The notes under the pieces are model-generated. The model worked only from the letters and a program-made list of their open reading frames with translations, was not told the origin of the DNA and did no database searches. Shown piece by piece: positions 41,654-50,900 of a stretch of 64,000 nt of DNA (its first letter is position 1; each line of letters starts with the position of its first letter). The DNA comes from Streptomyces sp. NBC_00289 (GTDB taxonomy: Bacteria > Actinomycetota > Actinomycetes > Streptomycetales > Streptomycetaceae). The stretch covers positions 9,176,001-9,240,000 of the forward strand of contig NZ_CP108046.1 in the NCBI RefSeq assembly GCF_041435115.1. The letters run 5' to 3'. A program made the position numbers and the translations under genes.

Positions 41654-41926
41654 TCAGGCGACCGGGAAGCGGAACGCGCCGGCGCTTCCGCCCATCGACA
41701 GCCAGATGTGACCCTCTTCCCTGACCAGTCGCAGCGCCACGTGGGCGCAGCCGGGGCAGCGGGCTGTGAGGCCGGGCTCGGGGCCGTAGACGTGCAGGTC
41801 GGCGAGCGGACCCGAGCGGGCACACTGCGGGCAGCGCCACCAGGCGGCGGTCGGCTCCACGGAGAGGATCTCCGAGAGCGGTCCGGCCAGGCAGTTGCCG
41901 TCCAGGTGGGCGGTGGTGTCGGCCAC
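41654..41926 (-). CDS. Small four-cysteine protein, DUF6510-like
   Basis: 90 aa from GTG 41926 with GGAGG 6 nt before. It opens with LDGNCLAGPLSEILSV, the pattern I associate with DUF6510, and holds Cys32-x2-Cys35 (WRCPQCARSG) and Cys57-x2-Cys60 (ARCPGCAHV), a four-cysteine zinc or iron site. It ends in IWLSMGGSAGAFRF. Its gene follows the sulfite-oxidase-like and ferredoxin-reductase genes by 38 bp, the order in which this small family is normally found, so it may donate or hold electrons or metal for them. Confidence 0.75.
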   Translation of the reverse strand: MADTTAHLDGNCLAGPLSEILSVEPTAAWWRCPQCARSGPLADLHVYGPEPGLTARCPGCAHVALRLVREEGHIWLSMGGSAGAFRFPVA

Positions 41927-41964
41927 GAGGTCCTCCGGAGGGACGGGTGAGGGCGGACGGCGGA

Positions 41965-42675
41965 TCAGCCGAAGCGTTCGGTACGGATGGTGGCCGGGTC
42001 CCGGCCCAGACCGGTGAGCAGGTCGGCGGCGGTCTCGACGAAGCCGGTGGGACCGCACACGTAGACCGGACTGGACGGACGCAGCCCGGCCGCCGCGTCC
42101 GCCAGGTCTGCGGCGCTGATGCGGGCGGGATCTCGGATGCTGCCCGGCGGGGGCTTGCGCGTGTACAGGAAGCGGACGTCGAGGCCCGGATGCCCGTCGT
42201 CGAGGTGGTCGCGGTACCAGACGTCGTCCCCGCCGCGCACGGAGTACACGAGGCTCAGCGCACTGTCCGAGCCGGATGCGCGGTGGGCCCGGACCATCGC
42301 CGCGAGCGGGACGATTCCCGAGCCGCCCGCCACCAGGAGCACCGGTTCGCCCGCTGCGGGCCGCCAGACGAACCAGTTCCCGAGCGGCCCCCTGACCTCG
42401 ACGTCCATGCCGACCGGCAGGGCGTCGGCGAGATACGGCGAGACCTCCCCGTCGGGCACGCTCTGCACGCCCAGCTCGATCCGGTCGCCGTCGGCGGGCG
42501 CGGCCAGGGAATAGCTGCGTACGGCCTGGTAGCCGTCGTCGGCGGTCAGGCGTACGTCGACGTGCTGGCCGGGCAGGTGGCCGGGCCAGCCGGGGACGCT
42601 GAAGACCAGGGTGCGCGCGGTGGCGTTCTGCGGGCGGCGCTCGACGAGCTGTGCCCTGCGCCAGATGACGGCCAC
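41965..42675 (-). CDS. Ferredoxin/NAD(P)H reductase (FNR family, no iron-sulfur domain)
   Basis: 236 aa from GTG 42675, two bases after the oxidoreductase stop. FNR-type signatures: RSYSLAAPADGDRIELGV for FAD, VLLVAGGSGIVPLAAMVRAH and PVYVCGPTGFVETAADLL for NAD(P). The protein ends in the aromatic/GFG-type residue run ERFG and lacks the C-terminal 2Fe-2S domain of oxygenase reductases. Together with the sulfite-oxidase-like protein it probably forms a NAD(P)H-linked molybdenum enzyme system. Coupled to the preceding gene. Confidence 0.87.
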   Translation of the reverse strand: MAVIWRRAQLVERRPQNATARTLVFSVPGWPGHLPGQHVDVRLTADDGYQAVRSYSLAAPADGDRIELGVQSVPDGEVSPYLADALPVGMDVEVRGPLGNWFVWRPAAGEPVLLVAGGSGIVPLAAMVRAHRASGSDSALSLVYSVRGGDDVWYRDHLDDGHPGLDVRFLYTRKPPPGSIRDPARISAADLADAAAGLRPSSPVYVCGPTGFVETAADLLTGLGRDPATIRTERFG

Positions 42676-42677
42676 GG

Positions 42678-43277
42678 TCAGTCGCCCCAGTTCCGCTGCT
42701 CGCGCCACGGGTCGCCGTAGTTGTGGTAGCCGACGCTCTCCCAGAAGCCGGGTTCGTCCTCGTCCGTGAGCCGCAGTCCCCGCACCCACTTCGCGGACTT
42801 CCAGAAGTACAGGTGCGGCACGAGCAGGCGGGCCGGTCCGCCGTGCTCGGGGGACAGGGGGTCGTCGTCGTAGGAGTGGACGATCCAGGCCTGGCCGTCG
42901 AGGAGGTCCTCCAGCGGGAGGTTCGTGGTGTAGCCGCCGTAGCTGCTGACGACGACGTGATCCGCGGCCGTCTCCACGTCTTCGAGGAAGGCGTCGAGGG
43001 GCACCCCGCGCCACCGTGTGTCGAACTTCGACCAGCGGGTGACGCAGTGGATGTCGTGCACGGTCTCCTGCTGGGGCAGCGCCATCATCTCGTCCCACGT
43101 CCAGGCGTGTCTCTCCCCGAGTTCCGTGGTCACAGTGAACTGCCACGTGTCGACGGGGACCTTGGGCGTGGGGCCCGCCGACAGCACGGGAAACGAGTCT
43201 GTCGGGTACTGGCCGGGAGGCAGCTTGTCGGCCGGTCGACGGCCACGCCCCTGGAAGCCGGGGGAGAAAGTGTTCAC
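42678..43277 (-). CDS. Sulfite-oxidase-like molybdenum oxidoreductase
   Basis: 199 aa from GTG 43277. Sulfite-oxidase/nitrate-reductase-type molybdopterin fold, with the conserved molybdenum-ligand cysteine Cys78 in HDIHCVTRWSKFD and the family pattern VVSSYGGYTTNLPLEDL, SPEHGGPARLLVPHLYFWKS and NYGDPWREQR. Length (about 200) is that of the short bacterial MsrP/YedY-like group. No twin-arginine signal, so it acts in the cytoplasm. Probable electron partner is the reductase at 41965. Substrate (a sulfoxide, N-oxide or sulfite) cannot be read. Confidence 0.88.
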   Translation of the reverse strand: MNTFSPGFQGRGRRPADKLPPGQYPTDSFPVLSAGPTPKVPVDTWQFTVTTELGERHAWTWDEMMALPQQETVHDIHCVTRWSKFDTRWRGVPLDAFLEDVETAADHVVVSSYGGYTTNLPLEDLLDGQAWIVHSYDDDPLSPEHGGPARLLVPHLYFWKSAKWVRGLRLTDEDEPGFWESVGYHNYGDPWREQRNWGD

Positions 43278-43707
43278 GGCGTCATCTCCTGAGCACGTCT
43301 GACGGGGAGCGTGCGAAGGCCCACCAGTCAGTGTCGGGCGCGGGAGGCCTGTCCACCAGTCGGTTGCCCTGCTTGCGAGACCGAGGCGTCGTCGCCTTCC
43401 GGGGGCTCGGCGTCCGACACGCTAGCGGGCAGGAGCCGGTGAGGTTTGCCCGACCGCGCACCGCCGCTGGTCTCCCGGCGCACGGTCGGCGAGGACGGTC
43501 GTCCGCGCGCCGGCCCCTCCGACCGTGCCCTCGGCCGGCGGAAGGGCCCGGTTGGTCCACACCGGAGTGGGCACTTGGCGGTGAAGCGCGGCAGGCTGTC
43601 GCGGAGGTCTCCCCGGCTCCGGACGGGTCCCACGCGACCTCGGCTCGAAGCCGTCCGCGCTGCCCGCCACCGGCTGCGGGTGGCCCCGGGACGAAAGGAA
43701 CACGGAC
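43278..43707. other. 430-bp intergenic region without a gene
   Basis: It lies between divergent genes and carries the promoters of the molybdoenzyme operon and the 151-aa protein. Several antisense open frames cross it but none is protein-like. No repeat or RNA signal recognised. Confidence 0.35.
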
Positions 43708-44163
43708 ATGCGGCAGTACGGCCCGGACCGGGACCACCGGCGCCCCGAAGGGGTCAGCGACGAGACCGTGGAGGCACTCGGGGCGCTGTCCAAGGCCCTG
43801 GAGACCACCGAACGGGCCAGAGGCCACCTCTACGGCTTCCATCAGCTGACCGGCACCGCGGACCTCCAGCTGGACCGGGCGGTCGAGCTGCTGCGCGAGG
43901 CCGGCCACGACGAGTGGGCGGACCGGGTGCGCACCGAGATCCTGGGCCGCAACGTCATTCCGGGGCACTGGACCTTCCAGATCGTCGAGGCGTACGACGA
44001 CACGTACTACCAGCCGTTCCGGGGCCTGGAGCGGGACGCCGTGGACCGGCTCGCCGGGGGCCGCGACCACCTGTACGAGGCGGAGATGAAGGAGGACCGG
44101 CGGACCGTCGGCCATCCCGACCACACCGCCCGGCCCGGGGTCCCTCCCGAACGTCCGGAATGA
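43708..44163 (+). CDS. Conserved unknown 151-aa protein
   Basis: 151 aa from ATG 43708 with AAAGGAA upstream. The core, about residues 20-120, is helical and charged (EALGALSKALETTERARGHL, LDRAVELLREAGHDEWADRV, GHWTFQIVEAYDDTYYQPF). The last 30 residues are Pro/Arg-rich (GHPDHTARPGVPPERPE). No signal peptide or cysteine. It reads as a conserved Streptomyces hypothetical. It lies 90 bp upstream of an SDR gene on the same strand and might share a transcript with it. Function not recognised. Confidence 0.65.
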   Translation: MRQYGPDRDHRRPEGVSDETVEALGALSKALETTERARGHLYGFHQLTGTADLQLDRAVELLREAGHDEWADRVRTEILGRNVIPGHWTFQIVEAYDDTYYQPFRGLERDAVDRLAGGRDHLYEAEMKEDRRTVGHPDHTARPGVPPERPE

Positions 44164-44253
44164 GCGGCGGGACCGGCCGCCGGCCGGACGGTCGGACGTG
44201 CAGGCGGTCGCGGGCCACGAAGTGCGCGCACGGAAGCGAGAAGGGACGAGCCT

Positions 44254-45150
44254 GTGGGTGACAGTCCGGTCAAGGGCCGCACCGTCGTGGTGACCGGGGC
44301 GGCACGCGGCGTGGGAGCGGCGCTGGCGAACGAACTCGCCCGGCGCGGCGCGCGGTTGGCGCTGCTCGACCACGACGGACCGGCGCTGGAGGAGAGGGCA
44401 GCCGCGCTGCCCAACGCGCCGCTGACCCTCGAGGTGGACGTCACCGACTACCCGGCGTTGACCGACACCGCGGAGGTCGTCCGCGGCCGTCTCGGTCCAC
44501 CGTCGGTGGTCGTGGCGAACGCCGGAATCGCCGAGGGCGGCCCCTTCGCCCTGTCGGATCCCGCGACCTGGCGCCGGGTGATCGACGTGAACCTGACCGG
44601 GAGCGCCCAGACGGCGCGGGCGTTCCTGCCGGATCTCGTGGAGACGGCGGGCTACCACCTCCAGATCGCCTCGCTGGCATCGATCGGCGCGGTGCCGATG
44701 ATGAGTGCCTACTGTGCCTCGAAAGCCGGCGTGGAAGCCTTCACCCACGCACTGCGGGCCGAGGTGGCACACCGCGGTGTGGCGGTCGGGATCGCCTATC
44801 TCAACTGGACCGGCACCGACATGATCCGTGACGCCGACCGGTTCACGGCTCTGCGGGAACTGCGCACCCACATGCCGCCCCTGGCCCGGCGCGTCAGCCG
44901 GGTGGAGGTCGTCGCCGAGCGGTTGGCGCGTGCCGTGGAGAGCCGGACCACCGCTGTCTATGTTCCGGCCTGGCTGCGTCTGGTCCAGGTGGCGCGTGCC
45001 GCGCTGCCGCCCGTGATCCTGCGGGTGTCCCGCCGTGAACTGCCCCGCCTGCAGGCCGAGGAGGCGTTGGTCTCCTCGGGGCTGCTGGGTGCCGGTGGCC
45101 GGGCCGACCGCGCGGCGACCCGACGACGTACGCGATCACGTCCTGAGTGA
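44254..45150 (+). CDS. SDR-family oxidoreductase
   Basis: 298 aa from GTG 44254, with AAGGGA in the upstream context. Classical SDR: TVVVTGAARGVGAALANELA at 10-29, VVANAGIAEG, Ser in IASLASIGAV and the catalytic SAYCASKAGVEAF. The family is near 250-280 residues; here the C-terminal about 60 residues form a long extension (RLVQVARAALPPVILRVSR) that may touch a membrane or a partner, as in some SDRs annotated as ketoreductases of complex lipids. Substrate unknown. The neighbour upstream is the 151-aa conserved unknown. Confidence 0.84.
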   Translation: MGDSPVKGRTVVVTGAARGVGAALANELARRGARLALLDHDGPALEERAAALPNAPLTLEVDVTDYPALTDTAEVVRGRLGPPSVVVANAGIAEGGPFALSDPATWRRVIDVNLTGSAQTARAFLPDLVETAGYHLQIASLASIGAVPMMSAYCASKAGVEAFTHALRAEVAHRGVAVGIAYLNWTGTDMIRDADRFTALRELRTHMPPLARRVSRVEVVAERLARAVESRTTAVYVPAWLRLVQVARAALPPVILRVSRRELPRLQAEEALVSSGLLGAGGRADRAATRRRTRSRPE

Positions 45151-45185
45151 GGCGTACGACGTCGGGGACTGGTCCGTGACGGGTG

Positions 45186-46307
45186 CTACGGCGTCCACTT
45201 GATGTTCGGGTTCACCTGGCCGGTCCAGTTGAAGATGGCCATGTTGTCCCAGCCGTTGCCGCTGTTGGTGATGTCGGCCGGGTCCCATCCGTTGCCGGTG
45301 ACCGCGTACCAGGTCGGTTCCCAGTAGAAGACGCCGATCGCGCCGGAGCTGCGGGCGGTGTTCTGCACGGCGGTGAAGTTGTCGGCCTGGCCCTGCCAGC
45401 TGAGCGGGTAGCCGGAGCAGCCGGAGGTGATCGAGTTGCTGGTGCCGTCCGCGTTCGCCGAGGTGAACGGATAGGCCGTCTCGGCGATGACGACGTCCTT
45501 GCCGTACCGGGACTTCATGTCGGACACGACGCTGCCCATGTTGGCGAGCGTGCCGTGCCACGGGCAGTAGTAGGACAGCCCCGTGACGTCCCAGCTGACG
45601 CCTTTGGCCTTGATGCCGTCGTAGAACCAGCGTGCGTGGGCGTCGCTGTCCGAGTTGGCCGTGTGGATGATCACCTTCGTGCCGCTGTTGCAGGCCTTGG
45701 TCGCGTTGTAGCCCGACTTGAGGAGCAGACTGAGGTTGGTGAAGTCGTTGTTGACGACCTTGCCGTCGTCCCACAGCATGCCCACGTTGATCTCGTTGCC
45801 GATCTGCACGCTGTCCGGGGTCGTGCCCTGGGACTTGAGGCTGTTGCAGACGTCGTACGTGTAGTTGTACACGTCCGTCTGCAGCTGGGTGATGCCGTGG
45901 CTCGCCCAGGCCGCCGGCTTGTACTGCTTGCCCGGGTCCGCCCAGGTGTCCGAGTAGTGGAAGTCGACCAGCAGCTTGAGCCCCTTGGCCTTGACCTGCT
46001 TCGCGTACGCCAGCACCTTGGCCTTGTTGTTGTAGCCGCTGGCCGGGCTGTTCCAGACGCGCAGCCGGACGTAGTTCACGCCGAGGCCCTTGAGGATGTC
46101 GAGCGGGTCCTTGGCGGTGCCGCTCGCGTCGTAGTACTTGGCACCCAGGTCGAGGGCTCGCTGGGCGGTCGAGACATCGGCGCCGAGCATGCTGAGCGAG
46201 CCCGCGGCGGAGGCGGTCGTGGGTGTGGTGAGCAGGGACGCGGGCAGGGCGACCGCCGCCAGGAGCAGTGCGGCTTTCACTGTGCGGCCCGGACGGTTCA
46301 TGGTCAT
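45186..46307 (-). CDS. Secreted arabinogalactan endo-beta-1,4-galactanase (GH53)
   Basis: 373 aa from ATG 46307, the first of two in-frame ATGs, because AAAGGAGG lies 5 nt upstream. Signal peptide with cleavage near residue 35 (TTASAAGS). A single GH53 catalytic domain fills the rest: LGADVSTAQRAL, LRVWNSP, VDFHYSDTWADPGKQ, acid/base Glu172 in SVQIGNEINVG and nucleophile Glu276 in IAETAYPF. GH53 enzymes split beta-1,4-galactan in pectin side chains into galacto-oligosaccharides outside the cell. The promoter carries a palindromic LacI-type operator over its -10. Length matches single-domain GH53 enzymes (about 340 mature). Confidence 0.92.
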   Translation of the reverse strand: MTMNRPGRTVKAALLLAAVALPASLLTTPTTASAAGSLSMLGADVSTAQRALDLGAKYYDASGTAKDPLDILKGLGVNYVRLRVWNSPASGYNNKAKVLAYAKQVKAKGLKLLVDFHYSDTWADPGKQYKPAAWASHGITQLQTDVYNYTYDVCNSLKSQGTTPDSVQIGNEINVGMLWDDGKVVNNDFTNLSLLLKSGYNATKACNSGTKVIIHTANSDSDAHARWFYDGIKAKGVSWDVTGLSYYCPWHGTLANMGSVVSDMKSRYGKDVVIAETAYPFTSANADGTSNSITSGCSGYPLSWQGQADNFTAVQNTARSSGAIGVFYWEPTWYAVTGNGWDPADITNSGNGWDNMAIFNWTGQVNPNIKWTP

Positions 46308-46633
46308 CCCGACCTCCTTTGATCGAGACGTGGCCACGCCCAGGCCTGAGCCTGGCATGTGCATGCGGGAGAGTCCGTGAACGTTCACAGTAGGAGAGGT
46401 AACAGGCGCTGTAAATAGATGTGTCGGTCGGATTACGCGCAGGTGCGAGGCATAGAGTCGCCACCTGCGAATTGGGTACGTGCACAGTCCTCGGCACAGT
46501 TCCGCACAGGTTCCGGCACCGCTCTCACGCTCGCCCCACGTGGGCCGACAGGAGTCCGCCGTACGGGTCCCGGGCGCCGTCGTTCGGAGTGTTGACGCCG
46601 GGGCACTTGGGACGATCCGCTCATAGTGCCCGT
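46308..46633. other. Divergent control region between galactanase and beta-lactamase-fold genes
   Basis: 326 bp. Apart from the galactanase promoter and operator listed next, the right end carries TAGTGC 8-13 nt before the plus-strand ATG at 46634, which could be a -10 of a leaderless transcript. No gene or repeat. Confidence 0.4.
46377..46415 (-). promoter_or_regulatory. Galactanase promoter with LacI-type operator over the -10
   Basis: On the minus strand TTTACA (46415-46410), a 17-nt spacer and TACTGT (46392-46387) form a good housekeeping promoter. The perfect palindrome GTGAACGTTCAC (46377-46388), with a central CG as in LacI/GalR operators, begins inside the -10. A repressor here would block polymerase directly; galactose-type sugars are the likely inducers. 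Confidence 0.7.
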
Positions 46634-47830
46634 ATGACGCGTACCCGTACGGCGGTGCTCTGTGCCGCCGCCCTCCTCGCCGCCACCCTGCAGACCACCG
46701 GCGCGAGCGCCGCCCCCGGATCCCACGACCAGGCGTGCGCCGAAACCCGGCAGCCACGGGACCAGGCCCGCCAGGTCCTCGACATCGTCAGCGAGACCCG
46801 CGAGGAACTCGACCTCAAGGCCGCCCTCGTCCGGGTCACGGTCGACGGGCGCGAACTGGTCACCGGAGCGGTCGGCGAGTCCATGACGGACGTCCCCGCC
46901 ACCCCCGCCATGCACTTCCGCGCCGGCTCGGTCGGCATCGCCTTCCTCGGCACCGTACTGCTCCAACTCGTGGACGAGCACAAGGTGGACCTCGACGAGC
47001 CCGTCTCCCGCTGGCTGCCCGACCTGCCGCACGCCGACGAGATCACCCTGCGCATGCTCGGCGACTCCACCTCGGGCCTGCACGACTACGTCACCGACCC
47101 GGTCTTCCTGAAGAAGCTGTACGCCGACCCGTGGCAGCACTGGACCCCCGAGGAACTCGTCGGCATCTCCACGAGCCACCCGCTGTGGTACAAGCCCGGC
47201 ACCAACTGGAGCTACTCGCACGCCAACTTCGTGCTCCTCGGCCGCGCGCTGGAGGAGATCACCGGGACTCCCCTCGACCGGCTCCTGGGCGAACGGGTGC
47301 TGAACCCGCTCGGCCTCGACAACACGCGCAACAACGACACCGCGCTCATCCCGCCGCCGGTCCTGCACGCCTACGACGCCGAACGCGGCACCTACGAGGA
47401 GTCCACCTACTTCAACCCGTCCTGGACCACCGCCCCCGGCGCGGTTCTGACCACCGACATCTGTGACCTCGCCCGCTCCGGGCAGGCCATCGGCTCCGGC
47501 GAACTGCTCTCCCGGCGCGCGTTCCGCACCCAGCTGAACCCCGGCACGGTCGGCCTCGGCCATGCGACGGAGACCTGCCCCGCCACGGTGTGCCTGCCGA
47601 TGACCGAGGACTTCCACTTCGGCCTCGGCGTCGTCGTCAAGAACGGCTGGGTGGTGCAGAACCCGTCCTTCTTCGGCTATGCCGCCGTGATGGCGTACGA
47701 ACCGCACCAGCGTCTGTCCATCGCGGTGTCGACGACCGTGGGCCCGAGCGCGCCGGGCGGCAACACCGCCCAGACGATCACCGAGCGCATCGCGGACCTG
47801 CTGGCCCCCGACCACCCCCTCGCGGGCTGA
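46634..47830 (+). CDS. Secreted beta-lactamase-fold protein lacking the catalytic lysine
   Basis: 398 aa from ATG 46634; the open frame upstream to 46421 is not protein-like. Signal peptide (LCAAALLAATLQTTGASAAPG). Overall pattern of the serine hydrolase/D-Ala-D-Ala carboxypeptidase family: FRAGSVGIAFLGTVLLQLVDE, DLDEPVSRWLPDLP, LLGDSTSGLHDY-like and LIPPPVLHAYD. In family members the first segment reads SxxK; here it is Ser99-Val-Gly-Ile102, so the essential lysine is missing. The next motif, usually YSN, is YSH (SYSHANFVLLG). It may be a pseudo-enzyme binding a substrate or partner, unless sequencing error. Convergent with the GH43 gene across a strong terminator. Confidence 0.8.
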   Translation: MTRTRTAVLCAAALLAATLQTTGASAAPGSHDQACAETRQPRDQARQVLDIVSETREELDLKAALVRVTVDGRELVTGAVGESMTDVPATPAMHFRAGSVGIAFLGTVLLQLVDEHKVDLDEPVSRWLPDLPHADEITLRMLGDSTSGLHDYVTDPVFLKKLYADPWQHWTPEELVGISTSHPLWYKPGTNWSYSHANFVLLGRALEEITGTPLDRLLGERVLNPLGLDNTRNNDTALIPPPVLHAYDAERGTYEESTYFNPSWTTAPGAVLTTDICDLARSGQAIGSGELLSRRAFRTQLNPGTVGLGHATETCPATVCLPMTEDFHFGLGVVVKNGWVVQNPSFFGYAAVMAYEPHQRLSIAVSTTVGPSAPGGNTAQTITERIADLLAPDHPLAG

Positions 47831-47874
47831 AGGACGGCGACCCGCGGCGACGTACGTCCGCGGGCCGCGAAGAC

Positions 47875-47911
47875 GCGGGGTCGTGCTCGGGCTTCCCGAG
47901 TACGACCCCGC
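47875..47911. terminator. Strong bidirectional terminator, 17-bp stem
   Basis: 47875-47891 pairs with 47895-47911 (one G-T wobble) around a CTT loop, in the 87-bp gap between convergent genes. A second, smaller hairpin (CCCGCGG/CCGCGGG) lies at 47841-47864. Confidence 0.82.
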
Positions 47912-47917
47912 TTGCTG

Positions 47918-50900
47918 TCAGTGGCTGCTGACCGTGATGACGCCCGTCGCCCTCGCGCCTGTGAGGTTGTCGTAGACGATGTCGCCCGTCGACTTCTTCC
48001 AGAGCTTGACGCGGATGGTGTCCGGGTTGTCGGTGGCCGTGATGCGCACACCGTAGCCGCCGGTGCCGCGGACGGTGCCGGACCCCTGGTAGATCGCCCG
48101 GGAGCCGTCGACCACGAGCCAGTCGGAGCTGGTGGAACGGAACGTCAGACCCGCCCGGCCGAAGTCGAACGTGGCTCCGCCGAAGGGGACGGTGGCCTTC
48201 TTCGGGTAGAACGCGAGGAACGAGAACGCGGCCTTGCCCGTCAGGCCGGGTCCGGCGGGGTAGGCGCCGGCCGGGGAGCCGAAGACGCCGGTGCCGAGCG
48301 CGGGCCCGGCGGCCGGGTCGTAGACGATCACCTCGGGGAGGGTGGTGCTGTCCGAGGCTCCCTCGTCGTCGGTGACGGTGATCACCGGGCGGTGGATGCC
48401 TGCCCCGGCGTAGGCGTGCCGGGCCCGGCAGCCGATGGCGGTGACCGTACCCGACTGCGGTTTCGTGCCGTCCTTCCAGTCGACCACGCAGGTGTGGGTG
48501 TCACTCGCGCCCCGGTCGATGAACTCGGCACTGACGGCGGCACGTTCGCCGGCAGCCACCGGGGAGCGGGGGCCCGTGGCGGAGGTGATGACCGGCTTCT
48601 CGTTGGCGACCTCGACCTTCACCGTGTCGCTGCTGCGGCCGCCGGTGAGCGTCGCCTCGTAGGTGCCGTCGTCGGTGCAGGTGAGTGTGGTCCTGGCCGC
48701 CCTGGGGTCGGCGAAGGCGCACGGCGCTCCCGCATCGACCGACCATGTCGGGCTGCCCGCCCCGGAGATGGTGCCGTTCAGCCGGATCGCGTCGCCCTCC
48801 TTGCCCTCGGCGTCGGGCCCCGCGTGGACGACGGTGACCGGGTCGATGCTCGTCAGGGTCGGGAGGACCTTTCTGATCAGGCCGTCGGAGTCGAACTCCA
48901 TCCTGTCGACGGTGGTTTCGCGGTGGGTGCCGTCACCGCCGGGCATGGCGAAGCGGTGGTAGGCGATGTACCAGTCGTCGGTGTTCGGGACGTGGACGAC
49001 GCTGTGGTGGCCGGTGCCCTTGATGCCCTGGGAGAGGTCCTTCTCCAGGATCACGCCCCGCTTGGTCCACGGGCCGGTGGGGGAGGGGCCGGTGGCGTAC
49101 GCGACCCGGTAGTTCTCGTCGCGGGTGTCGTTCTCCGACCACATGAAGTAGTAGGTGCCCTTGCGCTTGACGACGAAAGTGCCCTCGTTGTAGCCGCTCG
49201 GGGTGATGTCCTCGACCTTCGAGGTGTCGATGGAGGTCATGTCGTCGTTCAGCGGAGCCACGTAGGCGTGGCCGTTGCCCCAGTAGAGGTACGACTTTCC
49301 GTCGTCGTCCGTGAACACGGCCGGGTCGATCATCTGGCCGCTGTACTGGCCCTGCTTGAGCAGTGGCTTGCCGAGGACGTCCTTGAACGGCCCGGTCGGC
49401 GAGTCGGAGACGGCGACGCCGATGTTCGCGTCGGCGCAGTAGTAGAAGTAGTACTTCCCGTTCTTCTCGGCGATCGTCGGCGCCCAGGCCCGGCTGTCGG
49501 CCCAGGAGACGTCCGGGCCGAGGTCGAGGATGACGCCATGGTCCTTCCAGTGGACCAGGTCGGTGGAGGAGTACCCCCTGAACTGCGTGCCGCTCCAGCC
49601 GTCGAAGCCGTCGGTCGTCGGGTACAGGTAGAAGGTGTCGCCGAAGCGGACGATGTTCGGGTCGGCGTTGAGTCCCGGCAGGACCGGGCTCTTCATGACG
49701 AGTGCGGCCACGGTCCAGGTCCGCTGTGTGCCGTCGGACCCGGTCACCTCGTACGTCACCGGCTCGGTGAAGTCGTGGACGCTGCCGGAGGCGGGGCTGA
49801 TGGCCGCGCCGTGGGCGAGGGTGAACTCCGGTGCGAGGGCGGTGAGATCGGTGCCCTCCTTCATCGGCAGGGTGATCCTGGTGTCCGTGTTGTCGATGAT
49901 CGCGTCGACCTTCAGCGCGGGGTGCGTCGCCTTGGCGATGCCCGCGGTGTTGCCGCTGAGCTCCATGACCTCCGCGGCGGACAGCGCCCGGTCGTAGATA
50001 CGGAAGTCGTCGACCTCGCCGCCGAAGTACGGGTCGCCGGAGTACAGGGACCGGCCGATGTAGCCGCTGTAGTCCTTGTTAGCGTCGTACAGCTCGGACG
50101 GCTTGATGGTGGTCGTCGTGCGGGCCGCCTCGACGCCGTCGACGTAGAGGACCATCGTGCCGGTCGAGCCGTCGAGGGTGACGGTGACGTGCCGCCACTC
50201 GCCGGGCGTGAGCCGCGAGCCGGCCGTCAGCTTCGACTCCGCCGACCAACTGGCCTTGCTGATCGCCGAGTAGAGGCTGGAGCCGCCGTTGGAGGGCGTG
50301 GCGAAGAGGTACTTGTTGCTGTCCGGGCCGAGCCCGAACAGCCACTGGAAGCTGTCGCCGCCCTTCCACTTGGCGTACGTCGACACGGTCACGCTGTCGG
50401 CGTTCTTCAGCACGCCGTTCGGGAGCTTCACATACGGCGACGTGGTGGAGGTGCCGGAGCCGCCCGACATCTCGAACGAGCCGCCTTCGACGCCCGTACC
50501 GAAGTCGGGCGTGTGCACGTACGTGCCGTGGTAGCCGTGTCCGCTGGAGTCGCGGGCGATGGTGCCGCCCGTCTCGTCGAAGCCGTAGTGCAGGAGCAGG
50601 TCGGCCGGGACGTCGGCGCCCTCGTCCGACACGGTCACCTCGGCCCGGACCGGGATCGCGGCGCCGTCCGGGAGGCTGCCGGTCACGGTGAAGGTGCCGG
50701 GCCGGGCGTACTTCGACGCCGGGACGTCGTCCCAGGCGACGGCGACGGGACGGTCGACGCCGTCGGCGTACCTCGCGATCACGGTGGCCGGCAGGACCGG
50801 GGCCCGGCCGGTCCGGGTCCGTACCTTCACGCTCTCGACGCTCTCCACCAACTGGTCGGGCTGGTAGGCGCGCAGCAGGCGGTCGTACTCGGCCTGGGTG

